This document shows, in pieces, positions 46,537 through 58,795 of a stretch of 64,000 nucleotides of DNA (positions are counted from its first letter, which is position 1; the number at the start of each line of letters is the position of its first letter). The notes under the pieces are model-generated. The model did not search any database. It was not told the origin of the DNA and saw nothing but the letters and a program-made list of their open reading frames with translations. Origin of the DNA: Canna indica (Eukaryota; Streptophyta; Magnoliopsida; Zingiberales; Cannaceae); the NCBI GenBank assembly GCA_034359265.1, contig CP136897.1:34645501-34709500 (forward strand), read 5' to 3'. The position numbers were made by a program, and so were the translations under genes.

Positions 46537-46655
46537 CGGTGCGATCATACCAGCACTAATGCACCGGATCCCATCAGAACTCCGAAGTTAAGCGTGCTTG
46601 GGCGAGAGTGGTACTAGGATCGGTGACCCCCTGGGAAGTCCTCGTGTTGCACTTG
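46537..46655 (+). rRNA. 5S rRNA: 5S rRNA gene, copy 99
   Basis: Full length. G1C, C24T, A74G, G85C, C117T. Confidence 0.9.
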
Positions 46656-47021
46656 TTTTTTTACTACCTATTTGATTGCACGATGAGATCATTTTTTCTA
46701 CCAATCTTTCTAACCAAACGTTAAGGATGGACGACGTCGTCGCCATAAATCTTGGCTGTCGATCGCTCGCGCGGGGCCCGCCGCAACCTCTACGGCCGGC
46801 TTGATCGACCAATCGACCCGAAAAATTAAAATTTGTAAATAAATAAGAAAAATAACATTTCAATTATTATTTTTCGTTTAAAACGGGCGTAACTCCGTGC
46901 ATTATTGTCCGATTTCAGCTTTTCACGTGGCGCTAAAAGGCGCGCGAAGAGACGAAGAAAATGACCCCGAGCTATCCCTCGGATGCTCACCCTTATTAGC
47001 CGACGATCAGAAGTGCATGAC

Positions 47022-47140
47022 GGGTGCGATCATAACTGCACTAACGCACCGGATCCCATCAGAACTCCGAAGTTAAGCGTGCTTGGGCGAGAGTAGTACT
47101 AGGATGGGTTACCCCCTGGGAAGTCCTCGTGTTGCACTTG
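47022..47140 (+). rRNA. 5S rRNA: 5S rRNA gene, copy 100
   Basis: Full length. C14A, A16T, G89T (C box), C117T. Confidence 0.9.
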
Positions 47141-47507
47141 TTTTTTTACTACCTATTTGATTGCACGACGAGATCATTTTTTTTACCAATCTTTCTAACC
47201 AAATGTTAAGGACGGACGACGTCGTCGCCATAAAATTTGGCTGTCGATCGCCCGCGCGGGGCCCGCCGCAACCTCTACGGCCGGCTCAATCGACCAACCG
47301 ACCCAAAAAATTAAAATTTGTAAATAAATAAGAAAAATAACATTTCAATTATTATTTTTCATTTAAAACGGGCGTAACTCCGTGCATTATTGTCCGATTT
47401 CAGCTTTTCACGTGGCGCTGAAAGGCTTGCGAAGAGACGAAGAAAATGACCCCCGAACTTTCCCTCGGACGCTCACCCTTGTTAGCCGACGATCAGAAGT
47501 GCATATC

Positions 47508-47626
47508 GGGTGCGATCATACCAGCACTAACGCACCGGATCCCATCAGAACTCTGAAGTTAAACGTGCTTGGGCGAGAGTAGTACTAGGATGGGTGACCC
47601 CCTAGGAAGTCCTCGCGTTGCATGTT
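47508..47626 (+). rRNA. 5S rRNA: 5S rRNA gene, copy 101
   Basis: Full length. C47T, G56A, G97A, T109C, C116T, C117G. TTATTA upstream is TTGTTA. Confidence 0.89.
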
Positions 47627-47714
47627 TTTTTTTACTACGTATTTGATTGCACGACGAGATCATTTTTTTTACCAATCTTTCTAACCAAACATTAAGGACG
47701 GACGAAGTCGTCAC

Positions 47715-47824
47715 CATACTAGCACTAACGCACCGGATCCCATCAGAACTCCGTAGTTAAGCGTGCTTGGGCGAGAGTAGTAGTAGGATGGGTGACCTCC
47801 TGGGAAGTCCTCGTGTTGCACCTT
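47715..47824 (+). pseudogene. 5S rRNA: 5S gene, copy 102 (first 9 nt missing)
   Basis: The IGS sequence GTCGTCACCAT runs into gene position 10 (CATACTAGC). The 5' strand of helix I, TTATTA and the hairpin are all lost, while A box, IE and C box remain. C15T, A49T, C78G, C93T also occur. Only 198 bp separates it from the start of copy 101. Any transcript would have an IGS-derived 5' end. Confidence 0.9.
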
Positions 47825-48191
47825 TTTTTTTACTACGTATTTGATTGCACGACGAGATTATTTTTTTTACCAATCTTTCTAACCAAACATTAAGGACAGA
47901 CGACGTCGTCGCCATAAAATTTGGCAGTCGATCGCCCGCGCGGGGCCCGCCGCAACCTCTACGGCTAGCTCGATCGACCAACGAACCCGAAAAATTAAAA
48001 TTTGTAAATAAATAAGAAAAATAACATTTCAATTATTATTTTTCGTTTAAAACGGGCGTAACTCCGTGCATTATTGTCCGATTTCTGCTTTTCACGTGGC
48101 ATTGAAAGGCGCGCGAAGAGACGAAGAAAATGACCCCCGAACTCTCCCTCGGACGCCCACCCTTATTAGACGACGATCAGAAGTTTATAAT

Positions 48192-48310
48192 AGCTGCGAT
48201 CATACTAGCACTAACGCACCGGATCCCATTAGAACTCCGAAGTTAAGCATGCTTGGGCGAGAGTAGTACCAGGATGGGTGACCCCCTGGGAAGTCCTCGT
48301 GTTGCACTTT
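48192..48310 (+). rRNA. 5S rRNA: 5S rRNA gene, copy 103
   Basis: Full length. G1A, G3C, C15T, C39T, G58A, T79C, C117T. The immediate upstream TTTATAATA differs from the usual TGCATGAC. Confidence 0.88.
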
Positions 48311-48675
48311 TTCTTTTACTACTATTTGATTGCACGATGAGATCATTTTTTTTACCAATCTTTCTAACCAAACGTTAAGGACGGACGACATCGTCGCCAT
48401 AAATCTTGGTTGTCGATCGCCCGCGCGGGGCCTGCCGTAACCTCTACGGTTGGCTCGATCGACCAACCGACCCGAAAAATTAAAATTTGTAAATAAATAA
48501 GAAAAATAACATTTCAATTATTATTTTTCGTTTAAAACGGGCGTAAATCCATGCATTATTGTCCGATTTCAGTTTTTCACGTGGCGCTGAAAGGCGCGCG
48601 AAGAGTCGAAGAAAATGACCCCGAGCTGTCCCTCGGACGCTCACCGTTATTAGCCGACGATCAGAAGTGCATGAT

Positions 48676-48794
48676 GGGTGCGATCATACCAGCACTAAGG
48701 CACCGGATCCCATCAGAACTTCGAAGTTAAGCGTGCTTGGGCGAGAGTAGTGCTAGGATCGGTGACCCCCTGGGAAGTCCTCGTGTTGCACTTG
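48676..48794 (+). rRNA. 5S rRNA: 5S rRNA gene, copy 104
   Basis: Full length. C24G, C46T, A77G, G85C, C117T. Confidence 0.9.
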
Positions 48795-49160
48795 TTTTTT
48801 TATTACCTATTTGATTGCACGACGAGATCATTTTTTTTACCAATCTTTCAAACCAAACGTTAAGGACGGACGACGTCGTCGCCATAAATCTTGGCTGTCG
48901 ATCGCCCGCGCGGGGCCTGCCGCAACCTCTACGGCCGGCTCGATCGACCAACCGACCCAAAAAATTTAAATTTGTAAATAAATAAGAAAAATAACATTTC
49001 AATTATTATTTTTCATTTAAAACGGGCGTAACTCCGTGCATTATTGTCCGATTTCAGCTTTTCACGTGGCGCTGAAAGGCGCGCGAAGAGACGAAGAAAA
49101 TGACCCAGAGCTGTCCCTCGGACGCTCACCCTTATTTGCCGACGATCAGAATTGCATGAC

Positions 49161-49279
49161 GGGTGCGATCATACCAGCACTAACGCACCTGATCCCATCA
49201 AAACTTTGAAGTTAAGCGTGCTTGGGCGAGAGTAGTACTAAGGTGGGTGACCCCCTGGGAAGTTCTCGTGTTGCACCTT
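49161..49279 (+). rRNA. 5S rRNA: 5S rRNA gene, copy 105
   Basis: Full length. G30T, G41A, C46T, C47T, G81A, A83G, C104T. Upstream element is TTATTT. Confidence 0.88.
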
Positions 49280-49635
49280 TTTTTTTTACTACCTATTTGA
49301 TTGCACGACGAGATCATTTTTTTTACTAATCTTTCTAACCAAACGTTAAGGACGGACGACGTCGTCGCCATAAAATTTTGCTGTCGATTGCCCGCCGCAA
49401 CCTCTACGGCCGGCTCGATCGACCAACCGACCCGAAAAATTAAAATTTGTAAATAAATAAGAAAAATAATATTTCAATTATTATTTTTCGTTTAAAACGG
49501 GCGTAACTTCGTGCATTATTGTCCGATTTCAGCTTTTCACGTGGCGCTGAAAGGCGCGCGAAGAGACGAAGAAAATGACCCCGAGCTATCCCTCGGACGC
49601 TCACCCTTATTAGCCGACAATCAGAAGTGCATGAC

Positions 49636-49775
49636 GGGTGCGATCATACCAGCACTAACGCACCGGATCCCATCAGAACTCCGAAGTTAAGCGTGCTTGG
49701 GCGAGAGTAGTACGTGCTTGGGCGAGAGTAGTACTAGGATGGGTGACCGCCTAGGAAGTCCTCGTGTTGCACCTT
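49636..49775 (+). pseudogene. 5S rRNA: 5S gene, copy 106 (21-bp internal duplication)
   Basis: Positions 58-78 (GTGCTTGGGCGAGAGTAGTAC) are present twice in tandem, giving a 140-nt gene. The A box and C box are moved 21 bp apart, about two helical turns, and the RNA fold would be disturbed. C93G and G97A also occur. Copy 134 has the same duplication. Confidence 0.9.
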
Positions 49776-50131
49776 TTTTTTTACTACCTATTTGATTGCA
49801 CGACGAGATCATTTTTTTTACTAATCTTTCTAACCAAACGTTAAGGACGGACGACGTCATCGCCATAAAATTTGGCTGTCGATCGCCCGCCGCAACCTCT
49901 ACGGCCGGCTCGATCGACCAACCGACCCGAAAATTTAAAATTTGTAAATAAATACGAAAAATAACATTTCAATTATTATTTTTCGTTTAAAACGGGCGTA
50001 ACTCCGTGCATTATTGTCCGATTTCAGCTTTTCACGTGGCGCTGAAAGGCGCGCGAAGAGACGAAGAAAATGACACCCGAACTCTCCCTCGGACGCTCAC
50101 CCTTATTAGTCGACGATCAGAAGTGCATATC

Positions 50132-50250
50132 GGGTGTGATCATACAAGCACTAACACACCCGATCCCATCAGAACTCTGAAGTTAAACGTGCTTGGGCGA
50201 GAGTAGTACTAGGATGGGTGACCCCCTAGGAAGTCCTCGCGTTGCACGTT
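50132..50250 (+). rRNA. 5S rRNA: 5S rRNA gene, copy 107 (divergent)
   Basis: Full length. C6T, C15A, G25A, G30C, C47T, G56A, G97A, T109C, C117G. Confidence 0.87.
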
Positions 50251-50617
50251 TTTTTTTACTACCTATTTCATTGCACGACGAGATCATTTTTTTTACCAAT
50301 CTTTCTAACCAAAGGTTAAGGACGAACGACGTCGTCGCCATAAATCTTGGCTGTCGATCGCCCGCGCGGGGCCCGCCGCAACCTCTACGGCCGGCTCGAT
50401 CGACCAACCGACCCAAAAAATTAAAATTTTTAAATAAATAAGAAAAATTACATTTCAATTATTATTTTTCGTTTAAAACGGGCGTAACTCCGTGCATTAT
50501 TGTCCGATTTCAGCTTTTCACGTGGCGCTGAAAGGCGCGCAAAGAGACGAAGAAAATGACCCTCGAACTCTCCCTCGGACGCTCACCCTTATTAGCCAAC
50601 GATCAGAAGTGTATATC

Positions 50618-50736
50618 GGGTGTGATCATACCAGCACTAACGCACCCGATCCCATCAGAACTCTGAAGTTAAACGTGCTTGGGCGAGAGTAGTACTAGGA
50701 TGGGTGACCCCCTAGGAAGTCCTCGCGTTGCACGTT
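50618..50736 (+). rRNA. 5S rRNA: 5S rRNA gene, copy 108
   Basis: Full length. C6T, G30C, C47T, G56A, G97A, T109C, C117G; close relative of copy 107. Confidence 0.88.
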
Positions 50737-51102
50737 TTTTTTTACTACCTATTTGATTGCACGACGAGATCATTTTTTTTTCCAATCTTTCTAAACAAAC
50801 GTTAAGGACGAACGACGTCGTCGCCATAAATCTTGGCTGTCGATCGCCCGCGCGGGGCCCGCCGCAACCTCTACGGCCGGATCGATCGACCAACCGACCC
50901 GAAAAATTAAAGTTTGTAAATAAATAAGAAAAATTACATTTCAATTATTATTTTTCGTTTAAAACGGGCGTAACTCCGTGCATTATTGTCCGATTTCAGC
51001 TTTTCACGTGGCGCTGAAAGGCGCGCGAAGAGACGAAGAAAATGACCCTGAGCTGTCCCTCGGACGCTCACCCTTATTAGCCGACGATCTGAAGTGCATG
51101 AT

Positions 51103-51221
51103 GGGTGCGATCATACAAGCACTAACGCACCGGATCCCATCAAAACTCCGAAGTTAAGCGAGCTTGGGCGAGAGTAGTACTAGGATGGGTGACAGCCTGG
51201 GAAGTCCTCGTGTTGCACCTT
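51103..51221 (+). rRNA. 5S rRNA: 5S rRNA gene, copy 109
   Basis: Full length. C15A, G41A, T59A, C92A, C93G. Confidence 0.89.
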
Positions 51222-51588
51222 TTTTTTTACTACCTATTTGATTGCACGACGAGATCATTTTTTTTACCAATCTTTCTAACCAAACGTTAAGGACGGACGA
51301 CGTCGTCACCATAAATCTTGGCTGTCGATCGCCCGCGCGGGGCTCACCGCAACCTCTACGGCCCGCTCGATCGACCAACCGACCCGAAAAATTAAAATTT
51401 GTAAATAAATAAGAAAAATAACATTTTAATTATTATTTTTCGTTTAAAACGGGCGTAACTCCGTGCATTATTGTCTGATTTTAGCTTTTCACGTGGCGCA
51501 GAAAGACGCGTGAAGAGACGAAGAAAATGACCCCCGAACTCTCCCTCGGACGCTCACCCTTATTAGACGACGATCAGAAGTGCATATT

Positions 51589-51707
51589 GAGTGCGATCAT
51601 AGCAGCACTAACGCACCGGATCCCATCAGAACTCCGAAGTTAAGCGTGCTTGGGCGAGAGTATTACTAGGATGGGTGACCCTCTGGGAAGTCCTCGTGTT
51701 GAACTTG
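51589..51707 (+). rRNA. 5S rRNA: 5S rRNA gene, copy 110
   Basis: Full length. G2A, C14G, G75T, C94T, C114A, C117T. GC-block deletion in its IGS. Confidence 0.88.
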
Positions 51708-52062
51708 TTTTTTTACTACCTATTTGATTGCACGGCGAGATCATTTTTTTTACCAATCTTTCTAACCAAATGTTAAGGACGGACGACGTCGTCGCCATAA
51801 AATTTGGCTGTCGATCGCCCGCCGCAACCTCTACGTCCGGCTCGATTGACCAACCGACCCGAAAAATTAAAATTTGTAAATAAATAAGAAAAATAACATT
51901 TCAATTATTATTTTTCGTTTAAAACGGGCTTAACTCCGTGCATTATTGTCCGATTTCAGCTTTTCACGTGGCGCTAAAAGGCGCGCGAAGAGACGAAGAA
52001 AATGACCCCGAGCTATCCCTCGGACGCTCACCCTTATTAGCCGACGATAAGAAGTGCAAAAC

Positions 52063-52181
52063 GGGTGCGATCATACCAGCACTAACGCACTGGATCCTAT
52101 CAGAACTTCGAAGTTAAGCGTGCTTGGGCGAGAGTAGTACTTGGATGGGTGATCCCTTGGGAAGTCCTTGCGTTGAACCTT
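52063..52181 (+). rRNA. 5S rRNA: 5S rRNA gene, copy 111
   Basis: Full length. C29T, C36T, C46T, A80T, C91T, C95T, C107T, T109C, C114A. Three C-box changes. First of the 1917-bp block. Confidence 0.87.
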
Positions 52182-52547
52182 TTTTTTTACTACCTATTTG
52201 ATTGCACGATGAGATCATTTTTTTTACCAATCTTTCTAACCAAACGTTAAGGACGGATGACGTCGACGCCATAAATCTTGGCTGTCGATTACCCGCGCGG
52301 GGCTCGCCGCAACCTCTATGGCCGGCTCGATCGACCAACCTACCCGAAAAATTAAAATTTGTAAATAAATAAGAAAAATAACATTTCAATTATTATTTTT
52401 CGTTTAAAACAGGCGTAAGTCCGTGCATTATTGTCCGATTTCAGCTTTTCACGTGGCGCTAAAAGGCGCGCGAAGAGACGAAGAAAATGACCCCGAGCTA
52501 TCCCTCGGACGCTCACCCTTATTAGTCGACGATCAGAAGTGCATGAC

Positions 52548-52665
52548 GGGTGCGATCATACCAGCACTAACGCACCGGATCCCATCAGAACTCCGAAGTG
52601 AAGCGTGCTTGGGCGAGAGTAGTACTAGGATGGTGACCCCCTGGGAAGTCCTCGTGGTGCACCTT
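52548..52665 (+). rRNA. 5S rRNA: 5S rRNA gene, copy 112 (C-box deletion)
   Basis: 118 nt. T53G in the A box, one G lost from GGATGGGTGA in the C box, and T111G. Likely weak or inactive. Confidence 0.87.
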
Positions 52666-53020
52666 TTTTTTTACTACCTATTTGATTGCACGACGAGATC
52701 ATTTTTTTTACCAATCTTTCTAACCAAACGTTAAAGACGGACGACGTCGTCGACATAAAATTTGGCTGTCGATCGCCCTCCGCAACCTCTATGACTGGCT
52801 CGATCGACCAACCGACCCGAAAAACTAAAATTTGTAAATAAATAGGAAAAATAACATTTCAATTATTATTTTTCGTTTAAAACGGGCGTAACTCCGTGCA
52901 TTATTGTCTGATTTCAACTTTTCACGTGGCGCTAAAAGGCGCGCGAAGAGACGAAGAAAATGACCCCGAGCTATCCCTTGGACGCTCACCCTTATTAGCC
53001 GACGATCAGAAAAGCATGAC

Positions 53021-53139
53021 GGGTGCGATCATACCAGCACTAACGCACTGGATCACATTAGAACTCTGAAGTTAAGCGTGCTTGGGCGAGAGTAGTACTA
53101 GGATGGGTGACCCCCTGAGAAGTCCTCGTGTTACACTTT
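53021..53139 (+). rRNA. 5S rRNA: 5S rRNA gene, copy 113
   Basis: Full length. C29T, C35A, C39T, C47T, G98A, G113A, C117T. Confidence 0.89.
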
Positions 53140-53505
53140 TTTTTTTACTACCTATTTGATTGCACGACGAGATCATTTTTTTTACCAATCTTTCTAACCA
53201 AACGTTAAAGACGGACGACGTCGTCGACATAAAATTTGGCTGTCGATCGCCCGCGCGGGTCCCGCCGCAACCTCTACGACTGGCTCGATCGACCAACCGA
53301 CCCGAAAAATTATAATTTGTAAATAAATAAGAAATATAACATTTCAATTATTATTTTTCGTTTAAAACGGGCGTAACTCCGTGCATTATTGTCCGATTTG
53401 AGTTTTTCACGTGGCGCTAAAAGGCGCGCAAAGAGACGAAGAAAATGACCCCGAGCTATCCCTCGGACGCTCACCCTTATTAGCCGACGATCAGAAGTGC
53501 ATGAC

Positions 53506-53624
53506 GGTTGCGATCATAACAGCACTAACGCACCGGATCCCATCAAAACTCCGAAGTTAAGCGTGCTTGGGCGAGAGTAGTACTAGGATGGGTGACCCCC
53601 TGGGAAGTCCTCGTGTTGCACCTT
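53506..53624 (+). rRNA. 5S rRNA: 5S rRNA gene, copy 114
   Basis: Full length. G3T, C14A, G41A; boxes intact. Confidence 0.91.
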
Positions 53625-53979
53625 TTTTTTTACTACCTATTTGATTGCACGACGAGATCATTTTTTTTACCAATCTTTCTAACCAAACGTTAAAGACGGA
53701 CGACGTCGTCGACATAAAATTTGGCTGTCGATCGCCCTCCGCAACCTCTATGACTGGCTCGATCGACCAACCGACCCGAAAAATTAAAATTTGTAAATAA
53801 ATAAGAAATATAACATTTCAATTATTATTTTTCGTTTAAAACGGGCGTAACTCCGTGCATTATTGTCCGATTTGAGTTTTTCACGTGGCGCTAAAAGGCG
53901 CGCGAAGAGACGAAGAAAATGACCCCGAGCTATCCCTCGGATGCTCACCCTTATTAGCCGACGATAAGAAGTGCAAAAC

Positions 53980-54098
53980 GGGTGCGATCATACCAGCACT
54001 AACGCACTGGATCCTATCAGAACTTCGAAGTTAAGCGTGCTTGGGCGAGAGTAGTACTTGGATGGGTGATCCCCTGGGAAGTCCTTGCGTTGAACCTT
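53980..54098 (+). rRNA. 5S rRNA: 5S rRNA gene, copy 115
   Basis: Full length. As copy 111 without C95T: C29T, C36T, C46T, A80T, C91T, C107T, T109C, C114A. Confidence 0.87.
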
Positions 54099-54464
54099 TT
54101 TTTTTACTACCTATTTGATTGCACGATGAGATCATTTTTTTTACCAATCTTTCTAACCAAACGTTAAGGACGGATGACGTCGACGCCATAAATCTTGGCT
54201 GTCGATTACCCGCGCGGGGCTCGCCGCAACATCTACGGCCGGCTCGATCGACCAACCTACCCGAAAAATTAAAATTTGTAAATAAATAAGAAAAATAACA
54301 TTTCAATTATTATTTTTCGTTTAAAACAGGCGTAAGTCCGTGCATTATTGTCCGATTTCAGCTTTTCACGTGGCGCTAAAAGGCGCGCGAAGAGACGAAG
54401 AAAATGACCCCGAGCTATCCCTCGGACGCTCACCCTTATTAGTCGACGATCAGAAGTGCATGAC

Positions 54465-54582
54465 GGGTGCGATCATACCAGCACTAACGCACCGGATCCC
54501 ATCAGAACTCCGAAGTGAAGCGTGCTTGGGCGAGAGTAGTACTAGGATGGTGACCCCCTGGGAAGTCCTCGTGGTGCACCTT
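54465..54582 (+). rRNA. 5S rRNA: 5S rRNA gene, copy 116 (C-box deletion)
   Basis: 118 nt. Same T53G, one-G C-box loss and T111G as copy 112. Confidence 0.87.
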
Positions 54583-54937
54583 TTTTTTTACTACCTATTT
54601 GATTGCACGACGAGATCATTTTTTTTACCAATCTTTCTAACCAAACGTTAAAGACGGACGACGTCGTCGACATAAAATTTGGCTGTCGATCGCCCTCCGC
54701 AACCTCTATGACTGGCTCGATCGACCAACCGACCCGAAAAACTAAAATTTGTAAATAAATAAGAAAAATAACATTTCAATTATTATTTTTCGTTTAAAAC
54801 GGGCGTAACTCCGTGCATTATTGTCTGATTTCAACTTTTCACGTGGCGCTAAAAGGCGCGCGAAGAGACGAAGAAAATGACCCCGAGCTATCCCTCGGAC
54901 GCTCACCCTTATTAGCCGACGATCAGAAAAGCATGAC

Positions 54938-55056
54938 GGGTGCGATCATACCAGCACTAACGCACTGGATCACATTAGAACTCTGAAGTTAAGCGTGCTT
55001 GGGCGAGAGTAGTACTAGGATGGGTGACCCCCTGAGAAGTCCTCGTGTTACACTTT
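54938..55056 (+). rRNA. 5S rRNA: 5S rRNA gene, copy 117
   Basis: Full length. Same as copy 113. Confidence 0.89.
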
Positions 55057-55422
55057 TTTTTTTACTACCTATTTGATTGCACGACGAGATCATTTTTTTT
55101 ACCAATCTTTCTAACCAAACGTTAAAGACGGACGACGTCGTCGACATAAAATTTGGCTGTCGATCGCCCGCGCGGGTCCCGCCGCAACCTCTACGACTGG
55201 CTCGATCGACCAACCGACCCGAAAAATTATAATTTGTAAATAAATAAGAAATATAACATTTCAATTATTATTTTTCGTTTAAAACGGGCGTAACTCCGTG
55301 CATTATTGTCCGATTTGAGTTTTTCACGTGGCGCTAAAAGGCGCGCAAAGAGACGAAGAAAATGACCCCGAGCTATCCCTCGGACGCTCACCCTTATTAG
55401 CCGACGATCAGAAGTGCATGAC

Positions 55423-55541
55423 GGTTGCGATCATAACAGCACTAACGCACCGGATCCCATCAAAACTCCGAAGTTAAGCGTGCTTGGGCGAGAGTAGTAC
55501 TAGGATGGGTGACCCCCTGGGAAGTCCTCGTGTTGCACCTT
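55423..55541 (+). rRNA. 5S rRNA: 5S rRNA gene, copy 118
   Basis: Full length. Same as copy 114. Confidence 0.91.
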
Positions 55542-55896
55542 TTTTTTTACTACCTATTTGATTGCACGACGAGATCATTTTTTTTACCAATCTTTCTAAC
55601 CAAACGTTAAAGACGGACGACGTCGTCGACATAAAATTTGGCTGTCGATCGCCCTCCGCAACCTCTATGACTGGCTCGATCGACCAACCGACCCGAAAAA
55701 TTAAAATTTGTAAATAAATAAGAAATATAACATTTCAATTATTATTTTTCGTTTAAAACGGGCGTAACTCCGTGCATTATTGTCTGATTTGAGTTTTTCA
55801 CGTGGCGCTAAAAGGCGCGCGAAGAGACGAAGAAAATGACCCCGAGCTATCCCTCGGATGCTCACCCTTATTAGCCGACGATCAGAAGTGCATGAT

Positions 55897-56015
55897 GGGT
55901 GCGATCATACCAGCACTAACCCATCGGATCCCATCAGAACTCCGAAGTTAAGTGTGCTTGGGCGAGAGTAGTACTAGGATGGGTGACCCCCTGGGAAGTC
56001 CTCGTGTTGCACCTT
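55897..56015 (+). rRNA. 5S rRNA: 5S rRNA gene, copy 119
   Basis: Full length. G25C, C28T, C57T. Confidence 0.92.
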
Positions 56016-56381
56016 TTTTTTTACTACCTATTTGATTGCACGACGAGATCATTTTTTTTACCAATCTTTCTAACCAAACGTTAAGGACGGACGACGTCGT
56101 CGACATAAAATTTGGCTGTCGATCGCCCGCGCGGGGCCCGCCGCAACCTCTACGGCCGGCTCGGTCGACCAACCGACCCGAAAAATTAAAATTTGTAAAT
56201 AAATAAGAAAAATAACATTTCAATTATTATTTTTCGTTTAAAACGGGCGTAACTCCGTGCATTATTGTCCGATTTCAGCTTTTCACGCGGCACTAAAAGG
56301 CGCGCGAAGAGACGAAGAAAATGACCCCGAGCTATCCCTCGGACGCTCACCCTTATTAGTCGACGATCAGAAAAGCATGAC

Positions 56382-56500
56382 GGGTGCGATCATACCAGCA
56401 CTAACGCACTGGATCACATTAGAACTCTGAAGTTAAGCGTGCTTGGGCGAGAGTAGTACTAGGATGGGTGACCCCCTGAGAAGTCCTCGTGTTACACTTT
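56382..56500 (+). rRNA. 5S rRNA: 5S rRNA gene, copy 120
   Basis: Full length. C29T, C35A, C39T, C47T, G98A, G113A, C117T, as copies 113 and 117. Confidence 0.89.
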
Positions 56501-56866
56501 TTTTTTTACTACCTATTTGATTGCACAACGAGATCATTTTTTTTACCAATCTTTCTAACCAAACGTTAAAGACGGACGACGTCGTCGACATAAAATTTGG
56601 CTGTCGATCGCCCGCGCGGGTCCCGCCGCAACCTCTACGACTGGCTCGATCGACCAACCGACCCGAAAAATTAAAATTTGTAAATAAATAAGAAATATAA
56701 CATTTCAATTATTATTTTTCGTTTAAAACGGGCGTAACTCCGTGCATTATTGTCCGATTTGAGTTTTTCACGTGGCGCTAAAAGGCGCGCGAAGAGACGA
56801 AGAAAATGACCCCGAGCTATCCATCGGATGCTCACCCTTATTAGCCGACGATCAGAAGTGCATGAT

Positions 56867-56985
56867 GGGTGCGATCATACCAGCACTAACCCATCGGATC
56901 CCATCAGAACTCCGAAGTTAAGTGTGCTTGGGCGAGAGTAGTACTAGGATGGGTGACCCCCTGGGAAGTCCTCGTGTTGGACCTT
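56867..56985 (+). rRNA. 5S rRNA: 5S rRNA gene, copy 121
   Basis: Full length. G25C, C28T, C57T, C114G. Confidence 0.91.
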
Positions 56986-57351
56986 TTTTTTTACTACCTT
57001 TTTGATTGCACGACGAGATCATTTTTTTTACCAATCTTTCTAACCAAATGTTAAGGACGGACGACGTCGTCGACATAAAATTTGGCTGTCGATCGCCCGC
57101 GCGGGGCCCGCCGCAACCTCTACGGCCGGCTCGATCGACCAACCGACCCGAAAAATTAAAATTTGTAAATAAATAAGAAATATAACATTTCAATTATTAT
57201 TTTTCGTTTAAAACGGGCGTAACTCCGTGCATTATTATCCGATTTCAGCTTTTCACGTGGAGCTAAAAAGCGCGCGAAGAGACGAAGAAAATGACCCCGA
57301 GCTATCCCTCGGACGCTCACCCTTATTAGCCGACGATCAGAAGTGCATGAG

Positions 57352-57470
57352 GGGTGCGATCATACCAGCACTAACGCACCGGATCCCATCAGAACTCCGA
57401 AGTTAAACGTGCTTGGGCGAAAGTAGTACTAGGATGGGTGACCCCCTAGGAAGTCGTCGTGTTGCAACCT
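57352..57470 (+). rRNA. 5S rRNA: 5S rRNA gene, copy 122
   Basis: Full length. G56A, G70A, G97A, C105G, C116A. Base -1 is G. Confidence 0.89.
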
Positions 57471-57836
57471 TTTTTTTACTACCTATTTGATTGCACGACG
57501 AGATCATTTTTTTTACCAATCTTTCTAACCAAACGTTAAGGACGGACGACGTCGTCGACATAAAATTTGGCTGTCGATCGCCCGCGCGGGGCCCACCGCA
57601 CCCTCTACGGCCGGCTCGGTCGACCAACCGACCCGAAAAATTAAAATTTGTAAATAAATAAGAAAAATAACATTTCAATTATTATTTTTCGTTTAAAACG
57701 GCCGTAACTCCATGCATTATTGTCCGATTTCAGCTCTTCATGTGGCACTAAAAGGCGCGCGAAGAGACGAAGAAAATGACCCCGAGCTATCCCTCAGACG
57801 CTCACCCTTATTAGCCGACGATCAGAAATGCATGAC

Positions 57837-57955
57837 GGTTGCGATCATACCAGCACTAACGCACCGGATCCCATTAGAACTCCGAAGTTAAGCGTGCTTG
57901 GGCGAGAGTAGTACTAGGATGGGTGACCCCTTGGGAAGTCCTCCTGTTGGACCTT
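57837..57955 (+). rRNA. 5S rRNA: 5S rRNA gene, copy 123
   Basis: Full length. G3T, C39T, C95T, G108C, C114G. GC-block deletion in its IGS. Confidence 0.89.
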
Positions 57956-58310
57956 TTTTTTTACTACCTATTTGATTGCACTACGAGATCATTTTTTTTA
58001 CCAATCTTTCTAACCAAACGTTAAGGACGGACAACGTCGTCAACGTAAAATTTGGCTGTCGATCGCCCGCCGCAACCTCTACGGCCGGCTCGATCGACCA
58101 ACCGACCCAAAAAATTAAAATTTGTAAATAAATAAGAAAAATAACATTTCAATTATTATTTTTGGTTTAAAACGGGCGTAACTCCATGCATTAATGTCCG
58201 ATTTCTGCTTTTCACGTGGCGCTAAAAGGCGCGCGAAGAGACCAAGAAAATGACCCCGAGCTATCCCTCGGACGCTCACCCTTATTAGCCGACGATCAGA
58301 AGTGCATGAC

Positions 58311-58429
58311 GGGTGCAATCATACCAGCACTAACGCACCGGATCCCATCAGAACTCCGAAGTTAAGCGTGCTTGGGCGAGAGTAATACTAGGATGGGTGA
58401 CACCCTGGGAAGTCCTCGTGTTGCACCTT
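58311..58429 (+). rRNA. 5S rRNA: 5S rRNA gene, copy 124
   Basis: Full length. G7A, G75A, C92A. Confidence 0.91.
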
Positions 58430-58795
58430 TTTTTTTACTACCTATTTGATTGCACGACGAGATCATTTTTTTTACCAATCTTTCTAACCAAACGTTAAGG
58501 ACGGACGACGTCGTCGACATAAAATTTGGTTGTCGATCGCCCGTGCGGGGCCCGCCGCAACCTCTACGGCCGGCTCGATCGACCAACCGACCCGAAAAAT
58601 TAAAATTTAAAAATAAATAAGAAAAATAACATTTCAATTATTATTTTTCGTTTAAAACGGGCGTAACTCCGTGCATTATTGTCCGATTTCAGCTTTTCAC
58701 GTGGCGCTAATAGGCACGCGAAGAGACGAAGAAAATGACCCCGAGCTATCCCTCGGACGCTCACCCTTATTAGCCGACGATCAGAAGTGCATGAC

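Larger units (their letters stand above)
47640..49600 (+). repeat. Older block duplicated at about 60335-62295 (offset 12695)
   Basis: Copies 102-105 (47715, 48192, 48676, 49161) correspond to copies 129-132 (60410, 60887, 61371, 61856) at 12695 bp, including the same 5'-truncated gene. The two have diverged more than the other block pairs. Confidence 0.75.
52030..55860 (+). repeat. 1917-bp four-unit tandem duplication
   Basis: Copies 111-114 (52063, 52548, 53021, 53506) are repeated as 115-118 at an exact 1917-bp offset. Spacings are 485, 473, 485 and 474 in both. Shared oddities include the one-G deletion in the C box of copies 112 and 116. Only a few base changes separate the two blocks. 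Confidence 0.9.
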
